Assembly: GCA_017551545.1 (NCBI GenBank)
Contig: JAFZLJ010000049.1
Location: 1 to 57,549 of the forward strand
DNA length: 57,549 bases
Source: Treponema sp.
GTDB taxonomy: Bacteria; Spirochaetota; Spirochaetia; Treponematales; Treponemataceae
Reading direction: 5' to 3'
Shown: positions 40,499-47,169 of the stretch, piece by piece
How the letters are laid out: each line of letters opens with the position of its first letter
How positions within the stretch are numbered: the first letter of the stretch is position 1
Translations under genes and position numbers: made by a program
The notes under the pieces: model-generated
The model's input: only the letters and a program-made list of their open reading frames with translations
Told to the model about the DNA's origin: nothing
Database searches by the model: none

Positions 40499-41179
40499 TT
40501 ATTTATCCATATCCCAGCTGTCTTTTGCATTGCCGGTTATTGGGATTTGTTCTCCAAGATAAGTTGGTTTTGAATTTAATAGAACCATGAAAAAGGCTTT
40601 TATTCTGGCAAGGGTTTCGCGGGTGTTCCAGTTGGTGTGAGTCTGCTTGCTGTAGCCTGTAAGTTCCGGGGCTTCGTAACCGACAATGTTTAAGCCAAGC
40701 TTTCTGCCAATATAAACAGACCTTGCAAGATGGAACTTCTGGGTAACAACAACAGCGTTGTCTACACAAAAAATATCTCTTGCACGGTACATGGTTTCGT
40801 AAGTTGAAAATCCTGCGTGATCCATAAAAATAATATCAGGCTGAACATTGTAAATTCTTTGCATGTATAATCGCATCTGGTTTACTTCATCATAATCTGT
40901 GCGGCCGTGGTCGCCTGAAATTAAAATGCGCAGGGCCTTTGAATGATTAACACAATCAACTCCGGCTTCGATTCTGTCGCGAACGACATAAGAAATATTA
41001 TTGGCATAAACTTTTGCCCCGGGAATGATTACAGTATACGTTTGGGGCAGACTGGTAATGTCGGTATATATGTAAGGTTTTGCGTAATTGATGATGTAAA
41101 GATTGATGCCTGCAACAAATAAAATCCCAATAAGAAAAATGGAGGCGGCAATTATAAAAAGTATTTTTCGTCGTTTCAT
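40499..41179 (-). CDS. SanA/YdcF-like DUF218 membrane protein
   Basis: The 226-residue protein has one N-terminal transmembrane helix (residues 8-28) and a DUF218 domain facing the periplasm. The domain has the family order TVIIPGAKVYANN near residue 48, ILISGDHGRTDYDE near 84, MDHAGFSTYETMYRARDIF near 117 and AVVVTQKFHLARSVYIGRKLG, seen as VVVTQKFHLARS near 143. SanA of enteric bacteria affects envelope barrier function and vancomycin sensitivity; the biochemical activity of the family is not settled. It overlaps the upstream membrane-protein gene by 4 bases (ATGA). It is the best-conserved member of the accessory block. Confidence 0.85.
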   Translation of the reverse strand: MKRRKILFIIAASIFLIGILFVAGINLYIINYAKPYIYTDITSLPQTYTVIIPGAKVYANNISYVVRDRIEAGVDCVNHSKALRILISGDHGRTDYDEVNQMRLYMQRIYNVQPDIIFMDHAGFSTYETMYRARDIFCVDNAVVVTQKFHLARSVYIGRKLGLNIVGYEAPELTGYSKQTHTNWNTRETLARIKAFFMVLLNSKPTYLGEQIPITGNAKDSWDMDK

Positions 41180-41709
41180 TTTATGCGTTCGGTAATTTCG
41201 TCTACAAGTAAATTATATTTTCTTTGTCCAATTACAAAACTTAGTAGAACCATTCCTACGATACAAACAACAGAAAGAATAATCCCGGAAACTAAATCAG
41301 AAAGATTAATAAACAATAACAAAGCAACAATCAATGCTAATATGTAACTGTAACTAAGAAAACCCTTTACTACAATTTCTCTGTTTTCTGCATCAATATA
41401 AATTGAACCTTTGATATCATCAAAATTATTCCGTCCGGAAATTAATATTTGCTTACGGAAAAAGAATGTCTGCTCATTGAAAATATGCCCGGTATATCTT
41501 TTAAAAGCGTTTATCGAATCAATGTGGTTTATTAAATAAGTAATTTCAGTGTTAGCTTTTTCCAGATTCTGAATTTCAATTGTCTTCCTGAAAACCGGAA
41601 TGCCATAAAGAAAATAAAACTTATTCCACGTAGAATTCAAAACAACTTCAACAACTGCGAGAACACATAATATAACAATACATATATACCATGAATCCAT
41701 TTTACTCAT
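41176..41709 (-). CDS. Membrane protein of unknown function
   Basis: The 177-residue protein has an N-terminal hydrophobic helix (about residues 7-24) and two further adjacent helices near the C terminus (about 115-135 and 140-158). Between them lies a soluble part containing YGIPVFRKTIEIQNLEKANT and ISGRNNFDDIKGSIYIDAEN. I recognise no family. It ends in a charged tail (RKYNLLVDEITERIK). TGAGGTGG-like CCACCTCAG on the plus strand gives a ribosome site before the ATG. It starts the pair with the SanA-like gene, so the two may act together in the envelope. Confidence 0.65.
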   Translation of the reverse strand: MSKMDSWYICIVILCVLAVVEVVLNSTWNKFYFLYGIPVFRKTIEIQNLEKANTEITYLINHIDSINAFKRYTGHIFNEQTFFFRKQILISGRNNFDDIKGSIYIDAENREIVVKGFLSYSYILALIVALLLFINLSDLVSGIILSVVCIVGMVLLSFVIGQRKYNLLVDEITERIK

Positions 41710-41729
41710 TCTCCTGAGGTGGTCGGCAA

Positions 41730-42293
41730 TTAGTAAATGCCATAAATGTCTCTAAATATATTTTGTGTTTTTGGAGTTAAAGAAGGGAGCTTCTTTTTCA
41801 GATAATTGTATACATCTTCGTGCTGTTCGGCATTTGAACCTAATGACCAATATGCAGAAGATTTAACTGCATTTCGAACAAGTAAATCCTGAGGGAAGAA
41901 TGAATATAAAGTTTTCATGTTGCCCTTGAGTTCTTCGTCTTCGGATGTAAGGAAGATAACAGAAAGACAATCCATGTCATACGCGCTTGTAAAAACGCCG
42001 TTTTCATTTTCTAAGCCCAGATATTCAATCCAGTCATCGCCAATTATTTTATTTGCATAAGCTTCATTTACGTTTGCTGTAATTGCGTCTTCTGTGTCTG
42101 CATAAGCAATAATCTGATCAAGATAATATGTGTCTGATGTCTGAAAATATTGATCCCAATAACTATCTAAAGTCTTACCGCCATTCTGCGAAAAATCAAA
42201 CGGCAATATTTCTTTCTTTGCAGTTTTTGTCGACTGACAAGATGAAAGTGCAAGTACCAGTAATCCAACTAAAATAAAAGCAATTTTTTTCAT
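41730..42293 (-). CDS. Lipoprotein of unknown function
   Basis: The 187-residue lipoprotein (MKKIAFILVGLLVLALSSC, lipobox LSSC) is followed by a mostly helical mature part: LDSYWDQYFQTSDTYYLDQI, then EAYANKIIGDDWIEYLGLEN and VRNAVKSSAYWSLGSNAEQ. The spacing of these helices recalls TPR-like or HEAT-like helical repeats, but no clear repeat can be aligned. GGAGA lies 7-10 bases before the ATG. Its promoter at 42335-42363 is one of the three nearly identical ones, and this copy has no array because the upstream gene abuts it. Confidence 0.7.
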   Translation of the reverse strand: MKKIAFILVGLLVLALSSCQSTKTAKKEILPFDFSQNGGKTLDSYWDQYFQTSDTYYLDQIIAYADTEDAITANVNEAYANKIIGDDWIEYLGLENENGVFTSAYDMDCLSVIFLTSEDEELKGNMKTLYSFFPQDLLVRNAVKSSAYWSLGSNAEQHEDVYNYLKKKLPSLTPKTQNIFRDIYGIY

Positions 42294-42334
42294 TTTTTTT
42301 CTCCAGATAAACTTTATGTTTTGTGTGTACTTGA

Positions 42335-42363
42335 ATTATAAATCACTTTATCTGATTTGTCAT
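42335..42363 (-). promoter_or_regulatory. Promoter module copy 2, without array
   Basis: On the minus strand ATGACA (42363-42358), a 17-base spacer AATCAGATAAAGTGATT and TATAAT (42340-42335). The -35 box overlaps the stop codon of the upstream gene (42360-42362). It should drive the lipoprotein gene starting at 42293. Confidence 0.8.
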
Positions 42364-42812
42364 GAAAAAAGGTTTTGGAGTTTTTCTAATAATTTCTTTG
42401 ATTCAGTTTTGTATGGAATTATATTAAGAAAAAATCCAAAAAGCATATTTGCAAAAGGAATAAAACAATATTTTGTGGCAACTATCGTAATTAAAACGGA
42501 TAACACAAAAAGGCTGGAAAACCAGAACCCAAAGAAAATATTTACGGCTTTGTATCTTTTGATTTTTATATTGATTTCTGTGCCGTCACTGCTTTCTTTT
42601 ATATTTCCATATACCAGTGGAAAGAGGCTTATCTGCCCCCGTGTGCATCGCTGGAGTTTAAAAGAGTCTTCAGAAATCACGCCACGAAAGAATTTCTTAA
42701 ATACATTGTCATCATAAACAGCTTTTAATAATGGAATATCTTCGTGAGTATTTTCTTTGAGGATATTTATAATTTCGCTTTTGCTTTTTGGGGTTTTAAT
42801 TGTAAGGTTCAT
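42360..42812 (-). CDS. Small membrane protein of unknown function
   Basis: The 150-residue protein has a soluble N-terminal half (IINILKENTHEDIPLLKAVY, then FFRGVISEDSFKLQRCTRGQ, then a GTEINIKIKRYK strand) followed by two hydrophobic helices at about residues 92-110 and 114-132, ending in a short charged tail. The pattern of a short F-x-G-x-I, a basic F-P-x-x-x-G strand and two helices is common in unclassified bacterial membrane proteins; I cannot name a family. GGAGAATAA precedes the ATG. Its stop lies inside the next promoter. It is 20 bases downstream of the upstream secreted-protein gene, so likely cotranscribed with it. Confidence 0.65.
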   Translation of the reverse strand: MNLTIKTPKSKSEIINILKENTHEDIPLLKAVYDDNVFKKFFRGVISEDSFKLQRCTRGQISLFPLVYGNIKESSDGTEINIKIKRYKAVNIFFGFWFSSLFVLSVLITIVATKYCFIPFANMLFGFFLNIIPYKTESKKLLEKLQNLFS

Positions 42813-42832
42813 TTATTCTCCACAATTAGAGT

Positions 42833-43459
42833 TTAATCTAGTTGTTCAAAATAATCATCTCGCTGGCTCAGCCAGGTAAAGTTTAATTCTCTCAATTGAT
42901 TTGAATCAACTTTTGTTAATGGATATACAAATTCTTTTACAACAATTTCTTTTTCTTTAATTGTGTATTCATAAATTATAAATTCTAAATCACAAGAAGC
43001 ATCGGTGCTATTTAAATAGTATCTTCCAACTGCAATTATTTTTGTATCAGTGAGCCAGCAAAATGAATCAAGCCCGCTGGTGCTTCCAAAAAAATCACTG
43101 AATAAAAGTTTTTCATTTCTGTCAAAAATTCCAAAGACAGAATCGATATCACGAAAAGGAGTGTATTTTCCGTTTGTTTGCTTTTCCAATGAGCAATAAA
43201 TGTCATTGTAGGCAAACTTATCGCCAAAATAATTCCATTTTTTCAAAACAGGAAATAATTTGTTTTTATATGATATGCTTCCTTTTTCCTTTGCAATTGT
43301 TCTTTGTCTTTCAAATTTGAAATTGTCGATTTGTACTTCCTGGTCAATTTTCTGTATTTCATAAATCCACCATTTTAACTCAGGAGGAAAATCAAAATCT
43401 TGTGCGAACAGATATACATGAGAAAATAATACGATTAGAAATAAAATTACTTTTTTCAT
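42833..43459 (-). CDS. Secreted protein of unknown function
   Basis: The ATG at 43459 is preferred because GGAGAG lies 4 bases upstream; an in-frame codon at 43471 overlaps that site. The 208-residue protein has a signal peptide (MKKVILFLIVLFSHVYLFA) and a mature part of alternating beta strands with many aromatic residues, for example FDFPPELKWWIYEIQKIDQE and LDSFCWLTDTKIIAVGRYYL, then EFIIYEYTIKEKEIVVKEFV. This might be a beta-propeller-like or sheet domain. No family is recognised. It is the first gene behind promoter copy 3, which carries array 2 immediately upstream. Confidence 0.65.
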   Translation of the reverse strand: MKKVILFLIVLFSHVYLFAQDFDFPPELKWWIYEIQKIDQEVQIDNFKFERQRTIAKEKGSISYKNKLFPVLKKWNYFGDKFAYNDIYCSLEKQTNGKYTPFRDIDSVFGIFDRNEKLLFSDFFGSTSGLDSFCWLTDTKIIAVGRYYLNSTDASCDLEFIIYEYTIKEKEIVVKEFVYPLTKVDSNQLRELNFTWLSQRDDYFEQLD

Positions 43460-43488
43460 TGTTCTCTCCATATGAGATTTATGTCTTT

Positions 43489-43517
43489 ATTATAAATCAC
43501 AGTTATTGATTTGTCAT
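43489..43517 (-). promoter_or_regulatory. Promoter module copy 3, with array 2 upstream
   Basis: On the minus strand ATGACA (43517-43512), a 17-base spacer AATCAATAACTGTGATT and TATAAT (43494-43489). The first array arm starts 16 bases upstream of the -35 box, the same distance as at rqcH. Confidence 0.8.
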
Positions 43518-43532
43518 GTGAAAGGCTGTTTT

Positions 43533-43873
43533 ACACGCGAAATGTGCTCTTTTTAGGTTTTCGCGTGTTTATTTGTGCAACAAGCTGGTGGCGTTACACG
43601 CGAAATGCGTCTTTTACAGATTATCGCGTGTATGCTTATACAATAATCTGGAAACTTTACACGCGAAATTCACTCTTCTCTGAGTTTCGCGTGTCTGTGA
43701 AAAACTCTGTTACACGCGATTTCTCTCTTAATCTGACTTTCGCGTGTTTGCTCATTCAGCATACTTGAATTTTTACACGCAAAATGGATGTCTTTTTTGG
43801 TTTCGCGTGTCTGCACACCAAACATGCTGAAACCTCTACACGCGAAACGCATCTTTTACAGAGTTCCGCGTGT
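43533..43873. repeat. Array 2: six phased inverted repeats (ACACGCG...CGCGTGT)
   Basis: Left arms begin at 43533, 43596, 43659, 43712, 43775 and 43838; right arms begin 29 bases after each. Spacing 63, 63, 53, 63, 63 and total length 341 are identical to array 1, although sequence between the arms differs widely. Minor arm variants occur (ACACGCA at 43775). The array fills the gap between the gene ending at 43893 and promoter copy 3. Confidence 0.9.
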
Positions 43874-43892
43874 CTTTGTCTCTTTTTTATCA

Positions 43893-44342
43893 TTAAAAAT
43901 ATTCATAACTATCAGTTACATAAACAAAATACCAGTTTTCGTGGCTTGTTGGAAATATTTCTTTGAAGCGGTCAGGTTTTGGATTATTATAAATGATGTC
44001 TTCTTCTGAATAAACGATGATGTTTTTAAACTTTGTGTTTGGGTATATGTTAAGAAGAGTTCCTTTTCTGTATTCCAGCTCAAAAATCATAATGCCATTG
44101 TATTCTTCACCAAGAAGCGTTCGTCGTTCCCCAAGCCTGCAGCACCAGATGTCATGAGGAAAAGAGTCAACCCCAAAACTGTAATCTTCAAAATTGACAA
44201 AATTATTTTCAAAATATCTTAATAAAGAATCAGGCTTAGAATATTTATACGAAGTGATTGTATGAATCGGGAAAAAACAAACGAAGAGAATAAATAGGAC
44301 CGCAAGAATTCCAAAGATATAAAACTTCTTTTTATTAAACAC
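43893..44342 (-). CDS. Membrane-anchored protein of unknown function
   Basis: The 149-residue protein has one hydrophobic N-terminal helix (about residues 8-26, IFGILAVLFILFVCFFPI) that could be an uncleaved anchor or signal. It is followed by a soluble domain with YFENNFVNFEDYSFGVDSFP, then DIWCCRLGERRTLLGEEYNG and NIIVYSEEDIIYNN. I recognise no family. It starts 6 bases after the upstream secreted-protein gene and ends 20 bases before array 2, which lies between it and the next promoter. Confidence 0.6.
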   Translation of the reverse strand: MFNKKKFYIFGILAVLFILFVCFFPIHTITSYKYSKPDSLLRYFENNFVNFEDYSFGVDSFPHDIWCCRLGERRTLLGEEYNGIMIFELEYRKGTLLNIYPNTKFKNIIVYSEEDIIYNNPKPDRFKEIFPTSHENWYFVYVTDSYEYF

Positions 44343-44348
44343 CTTGTT

Positions 44349-44798
44349 TTATTCTCCTGTAGGTTCACTTTTTGAGAACCAGACATCCCAATACGGTTTT
44401 TCTTCGGTTGGTGGGTCCAGCCTTGGATATTCAATTTCAATCAAATGAACTCCGGGTTTTCCAGAGACAAATAAGATGCACATGCCTGGTTTTATTTCTT
44501 TGTATGTATACGGAATATCAATTGAAATGTTTCCGTTTTTGTCTGCTTTTACATTTTGTTTTGAACTGACAAGATTAATTTGATTTCCTTCTGAATCAAC
44601 AAGATCCAGAGATAATACTTCATTGCGGCCCCAGTTTGTTACAATTATTCTATAACCGGGAATGCTTTTATTAATTTCAATGCCATGTTTGATTTGTATA
44701 TCTACCTCGGAATTATCTGTTGTCTGGCAGAAGACAATTCCTGGTAAAATGAAAATTAACAGGAATAAGATAATTGCTTTATATAGTTTCTTTTCCAT
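44349..44798 (-). CDS. Secreted protein, possible Ig-like domain
   Basis: The ATG at 44798 is chosen because AGGAG lies 6 bases upstream; in-frame ATGs at 44828 and 44816 are less likely. The 149-residue product has a signal peptide (MEKKLYKAIILFLLIFILPG, ending near VFC). The mature part is strand-rich: YRIIVTNWGRNEVLSLDLVD, then NVKADKNGNISIDIPYTYKE, then GMCILFVSGKPGVHLIEIEY. This reads like a single immunoglobulin-like beta sandwich of the kind found in envelope proteins, but it is not assigned to a family. It sits between an ankyrin lipoprotein gene and a membrane-protein gene with small gaps, suggesting one transcript. Confidence 0.65.
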   Translation of the reverse strand: MEKKLYKAIILFLLIFILPGIVFCQTTDNSEVDIQIKHGIEINKSIPGYRIIVTNWGRNEVLSLDLVDSEGNQINLVSSKQNVKADKNGNISIDIPYTYKEIKPGMCILFVSGKPGVHLIEIEYPRLDPPTEEKPYWDVWFSKSEPTGE

Positions 44799-44828
44799 AG
44801 TCATCTCCTGCATCATATCTGAATTCAA

Positions 44829-45671
44829 TTAAATAGCACTCTTTGTCCCGGCTGCAATAATTCGTTCAATCTTTTTAATCATTTGGTCATCGCCGCTGAG
44901 TTTTGCTGCTTCCAGGCAGGATTTATCAACAAGTGCGCCATATTCAAGCAAAAGGTCAACCTGACTTTCCCAGCGCATTCCTTTTTTAATGGCTTCGTAA
45001 AGTGGGGTAGTTGCCTTTTTAGATTTAAACTTCCTGCGGGCCTTTTTTACTGTCATTGAAATATAATAAAAATAATTATCTTCATCAAATGGGGCAGGGT
45101 GGCCTTTGTAATTAGGGTCAGCGCCATTATCAAGCAGGGCTTTTATAACTCTGTTTGAATCTTCTATAAGGCACAATGTTTTTTCGGCAGCAATATCTTC
45201 CGGAAAATGTTCTGTCCGGCTTTTTATAAAATCGTTGCTGTCAACATAAACTCTTTTCCAGATATAAGGCAGAAGGTTTACATCAGCGCCATATTCTGCT
45301 AAAAGGTTTATCAGCTCAACATCGTCATAAGTTTCTAAATCTTTTCTAGTGTTAGTATTTACGTCCCAGCACGAAAAGCGGTTTGAAACAACAACCAAAA
45401 GAGGATTGTATTCTTCCCAGTTACCTATTAGAACTACACATCTGTTGGGATCATAATTTGCATCAAGAAAAACTCTGGTTTTTTCTACATTATGGGTAAG
45501 CAGTGCTTTAAAATAGTCTTCCTTAGTCAGCTTTGAAATAGGATTTGTAATATCAAGTTCCTCATATTTTTGAGCGAGTTCATCAACTTCTTTTTCGATT
45601 TTGCCTGCGCACGATGTATATAAAACAAGAGAAATAAAAATCAGGCTTGTAATATAAATACACTTTCTCAT
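44829..45671 (-). CDS. Ankyrin-repeat lipoprotein
   Basis: The ATG at 45671 starts a lipoprotein signal (MRKCIYITSLIFISLVLYTSC, lipobox YTSC); an in-frame ATG at 45710 only extends the N terminus and is rejected. The 280-residue protein contains degenerate ankyrin repeats, recognisable by ELINLLAEYGADVNLLPYIW near residue 122, NRVIKALLDNGADPNYKGHP near 172 and QVDLLLEYGALVDKSCLEAA near 240, with a possible N-terminal unit ALLTHNVEKTRVFLDANYDP. Ankyrin repeats normally mediate protein binding, here at an envelope surface. It is the first gene of the minus-strand accessory block; its upstream region also contains the three GAAAAGTGTA repeats of the divergent gene. Confidence 0.8.
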   Translation of the reverse strand: MRKCIYITSLIFISLVLYTSCAGKIEKEVDELAQKYEELDITNPISKLTKEDYFKALLTHNVEKTRVFLDANYDPNRCVVLIGNWEEYNPLLVVVSNRFSCWDVNTNTRKDLETYDDVELINLLAEYGADVNLLPYIWKRVYVDSNDFIKSRTEHFPEDIAAEKTLCLIEDSNRVIKALLDNGADPNYKGHPAPFDEDNYFYYISMTVKKARRKFKSKKATTPLYEAIKKGMRWESQVDLLLEYGALVDKSCLEAAKLSGDDQMIKKIERIIAAGTKSAI

Positions 45672-45733
45672 ACCCCTAATTCTAACATCAATTGTGTATT
45701 GAATCCACAATAAAAAGCAAGGAAGAAGTATTG

Positions 45734-45809
45734 GAAAAGTGTATATTTTTCTTGTGTAATTATATAGAAAAGTGTATAATTGAATCAGAATATTATATAG
45801 AAAAGTGTA
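45734..45809. repeat. Three GAAAAGTGTA direct repeats at 33-bp period
   Basis: GAAAAGTGTA occurs at 45734-45743, 45767-45776 and 45800-45809, each exactly 33 bases apart. The last two are preceded by TATATA (TATATAGAAAAGTGTA). They end 24 bases before the ATPase start, so they look like a phased operator or an iteron-like site overlapping its promoter. Confidence 0.8.
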
Positions 45810-45833
45810 AAAAAAAATAACCGGAGTTGCAAT

Positions 45834-47150
45834 ATGTTTAGAAAAATAAAGGCCTATATCTCAGATTTTCTTAAATCCGACACACAAAAGGTTTTAATAA
45901 TAGATGGTGCACGACAGGTTGGAAAATCTTATATCATTCGAGAAGCAGGAACCGAGCTTTTTGAAAATTATGTAGAAATTAATTTGCTGGAAGATTCTCT
46001 GAATAACCGTTATTTTGCAAACACAAAAAGTACTTCCGATTTTTATCTACAGCTTAGCATGATTGCAGGAGACAGGCTTAAGGAAAAAGAAAACACTCTG
46101 ATTTTCCTGGATGAAATACAGGCTTATCCTCATCTTCTAACTTTGCTCAAGTTTTTAAATCAGGATAACCGTTTTACATATATTGCAAGCGGTTCGCTTC
46201 TGGGAATTACTCTCTCTCAGACTTCTTCTATTCCAATGGGAAGTATCGAAGTAAAGCAAATGTATCCAATGGATTTTGAAGAATTTCTTATTGCAAATAA
46301 TTTTGGTGAACTGGCAATTTCTGCACTTAAAGAAAAATTTAAAAAAAGAGAAACACTGGAAGAAAATATTCACAATAATCTGCTTGGATTATTTAAGAAA
46401 TACCTTCTTTCTGGTGGTTTGCCTGATGCTGTTAAAACTTTTGTAGAAACTAATAATATTGTGAGTGTCAGGACAATCCAAAATCAAATCCATGAATATT
46501 ATGGCATGGATGCGTCTAAATATGATTTAGAACACAAACTCAAAATCAAACGAATATATGATATGATTCCATCAACACTTGAAAATAAGAAAAAAAGAAT
46601 TGTTGTTCAAGATATCGAAAATAAAAAAGGAAAACGCTTTTCAAGTTATCAGGATGAGTTTGATTATTTAATAAACGCTGGGGTTGCTCTTGAAGTAAAG
46701 GCCATCTCAACTCCTGTGTTTCCTCTTAACGAACATTCGGGCAAGAACCTTTTAAAACTTTATCTGAATGATGTTGGCATCCTTTCCGGTATTTTGTATC
46801 AGAACAATATCAGGGCAATTCTTGATAGCGAAAACAGCATTAATCTTGGGACATTGTACGAAGCAGTAGTTGCACAGGAATTAAAGGCTCACGGCAAGCA
46901 GCTGTTTTATTATGACAACAAATCAAAAGGTGAAGTTGATTTTCTTATAAATGATTACGACTCTCTTTCAATTCTGCCAATAGAAGTAAAATCCGGTAAG
47001 GATTATTCTGTTCATTCTGCTCTTAACAGCTTTCTGCAAAACAAAGATTACAACGTTTCAAATGCCATAGTATTTTCCAACGAACGAAAAGTCACCACTA
47101 CACCAGCCGGTATAACATATCTGCCGATTTATTATGTGATGGGATTGTAG
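45834..47150 (+). CDS. AAA+ ATPase with DUF4143 and nuclease-like C terminus
   Basis: The 438-residue protein has Walker A GARQVGKSYII (residues 25-35), Walker B TLIFLDEIQAYP near 88, and a sensor-like FTYIASGSLLG near 115. This N-terminal AAA_14 ATPase domain is followed by DUF4143 (about residues 200-400). The end shows a restriction-endonuclease-like core: GEVDFLINDYDSLSILPIEVKSGKDY, seen as GEVDFLI and PIEVKSGK, matching the E/D-(x)n-ExK pattern. The family is abundant and often variable between strains; its role is unsettled, with defence or toxin links suggested. CCGGAG precedes the ATG. Three phased direct repeats lie immediately upstream. It is divergent from the accessory block. Confidence 0.85.
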   Translation: MFRKIKAYISDFLKSDTQKVLIIDGARQVGKSYIIREAGTELFENYVEINLLEDSLNNRYFANTKSTSDFYLQLSMIAGDRLKEKENTLIFLDEIQAYPHLLTLLKFLNQDNRFTYIASGSLLGITLSQTSSIPMGSIEVKQMYPMDFEEFLIANNFGELAISALKEKFKKRETLEENIHNNLLGLFKKYLLSGGLPDAVKTFVETNNIVSVRTIQNQIHEYYGMDASKYDLEHKLKIKRIYDMIPSTLENKKKRIVVQDIENKKGKRFSSYQDEFDYLINAGVALEVKAISTPVFPLNEHSGKNLLKLYLNDVGILSGILYQNNIRAILDSENSINLGTLYEAVVAQELKAHGKQLFYYDNKSKGEVDFLINDYDSLSILPIEVKSGKDYSVHSALNSFLQNKDYNVSNAIVFSNERKVTTTPAGITYLPIYYVMGL

Positions 47151-47169
47151 AGGTAGGGAGGCTTTATTT

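Noticed and set aside
43511..43852. Small plus- and minus-strand reading frames across array 2
   Set aside because: Same reasoning as for array 1: frame openness is a by-product of the repeat period, and the peptides do not match those of array 1.
39144..43873. Integron attC sites
   Set aside because: Treponema can carry integrons, but these units lack the R'/R'' core (GTTRRRY / RYYYAAC), occur six in tandem rather than once per gene, no integrase gene is seen, and the genes between the arrays lack single attC sites.
39144..43873. Tandem transcription terminators
   Set aside because: The hairpins have 7-10 bp arms with long loops and lack T runs on either strand.
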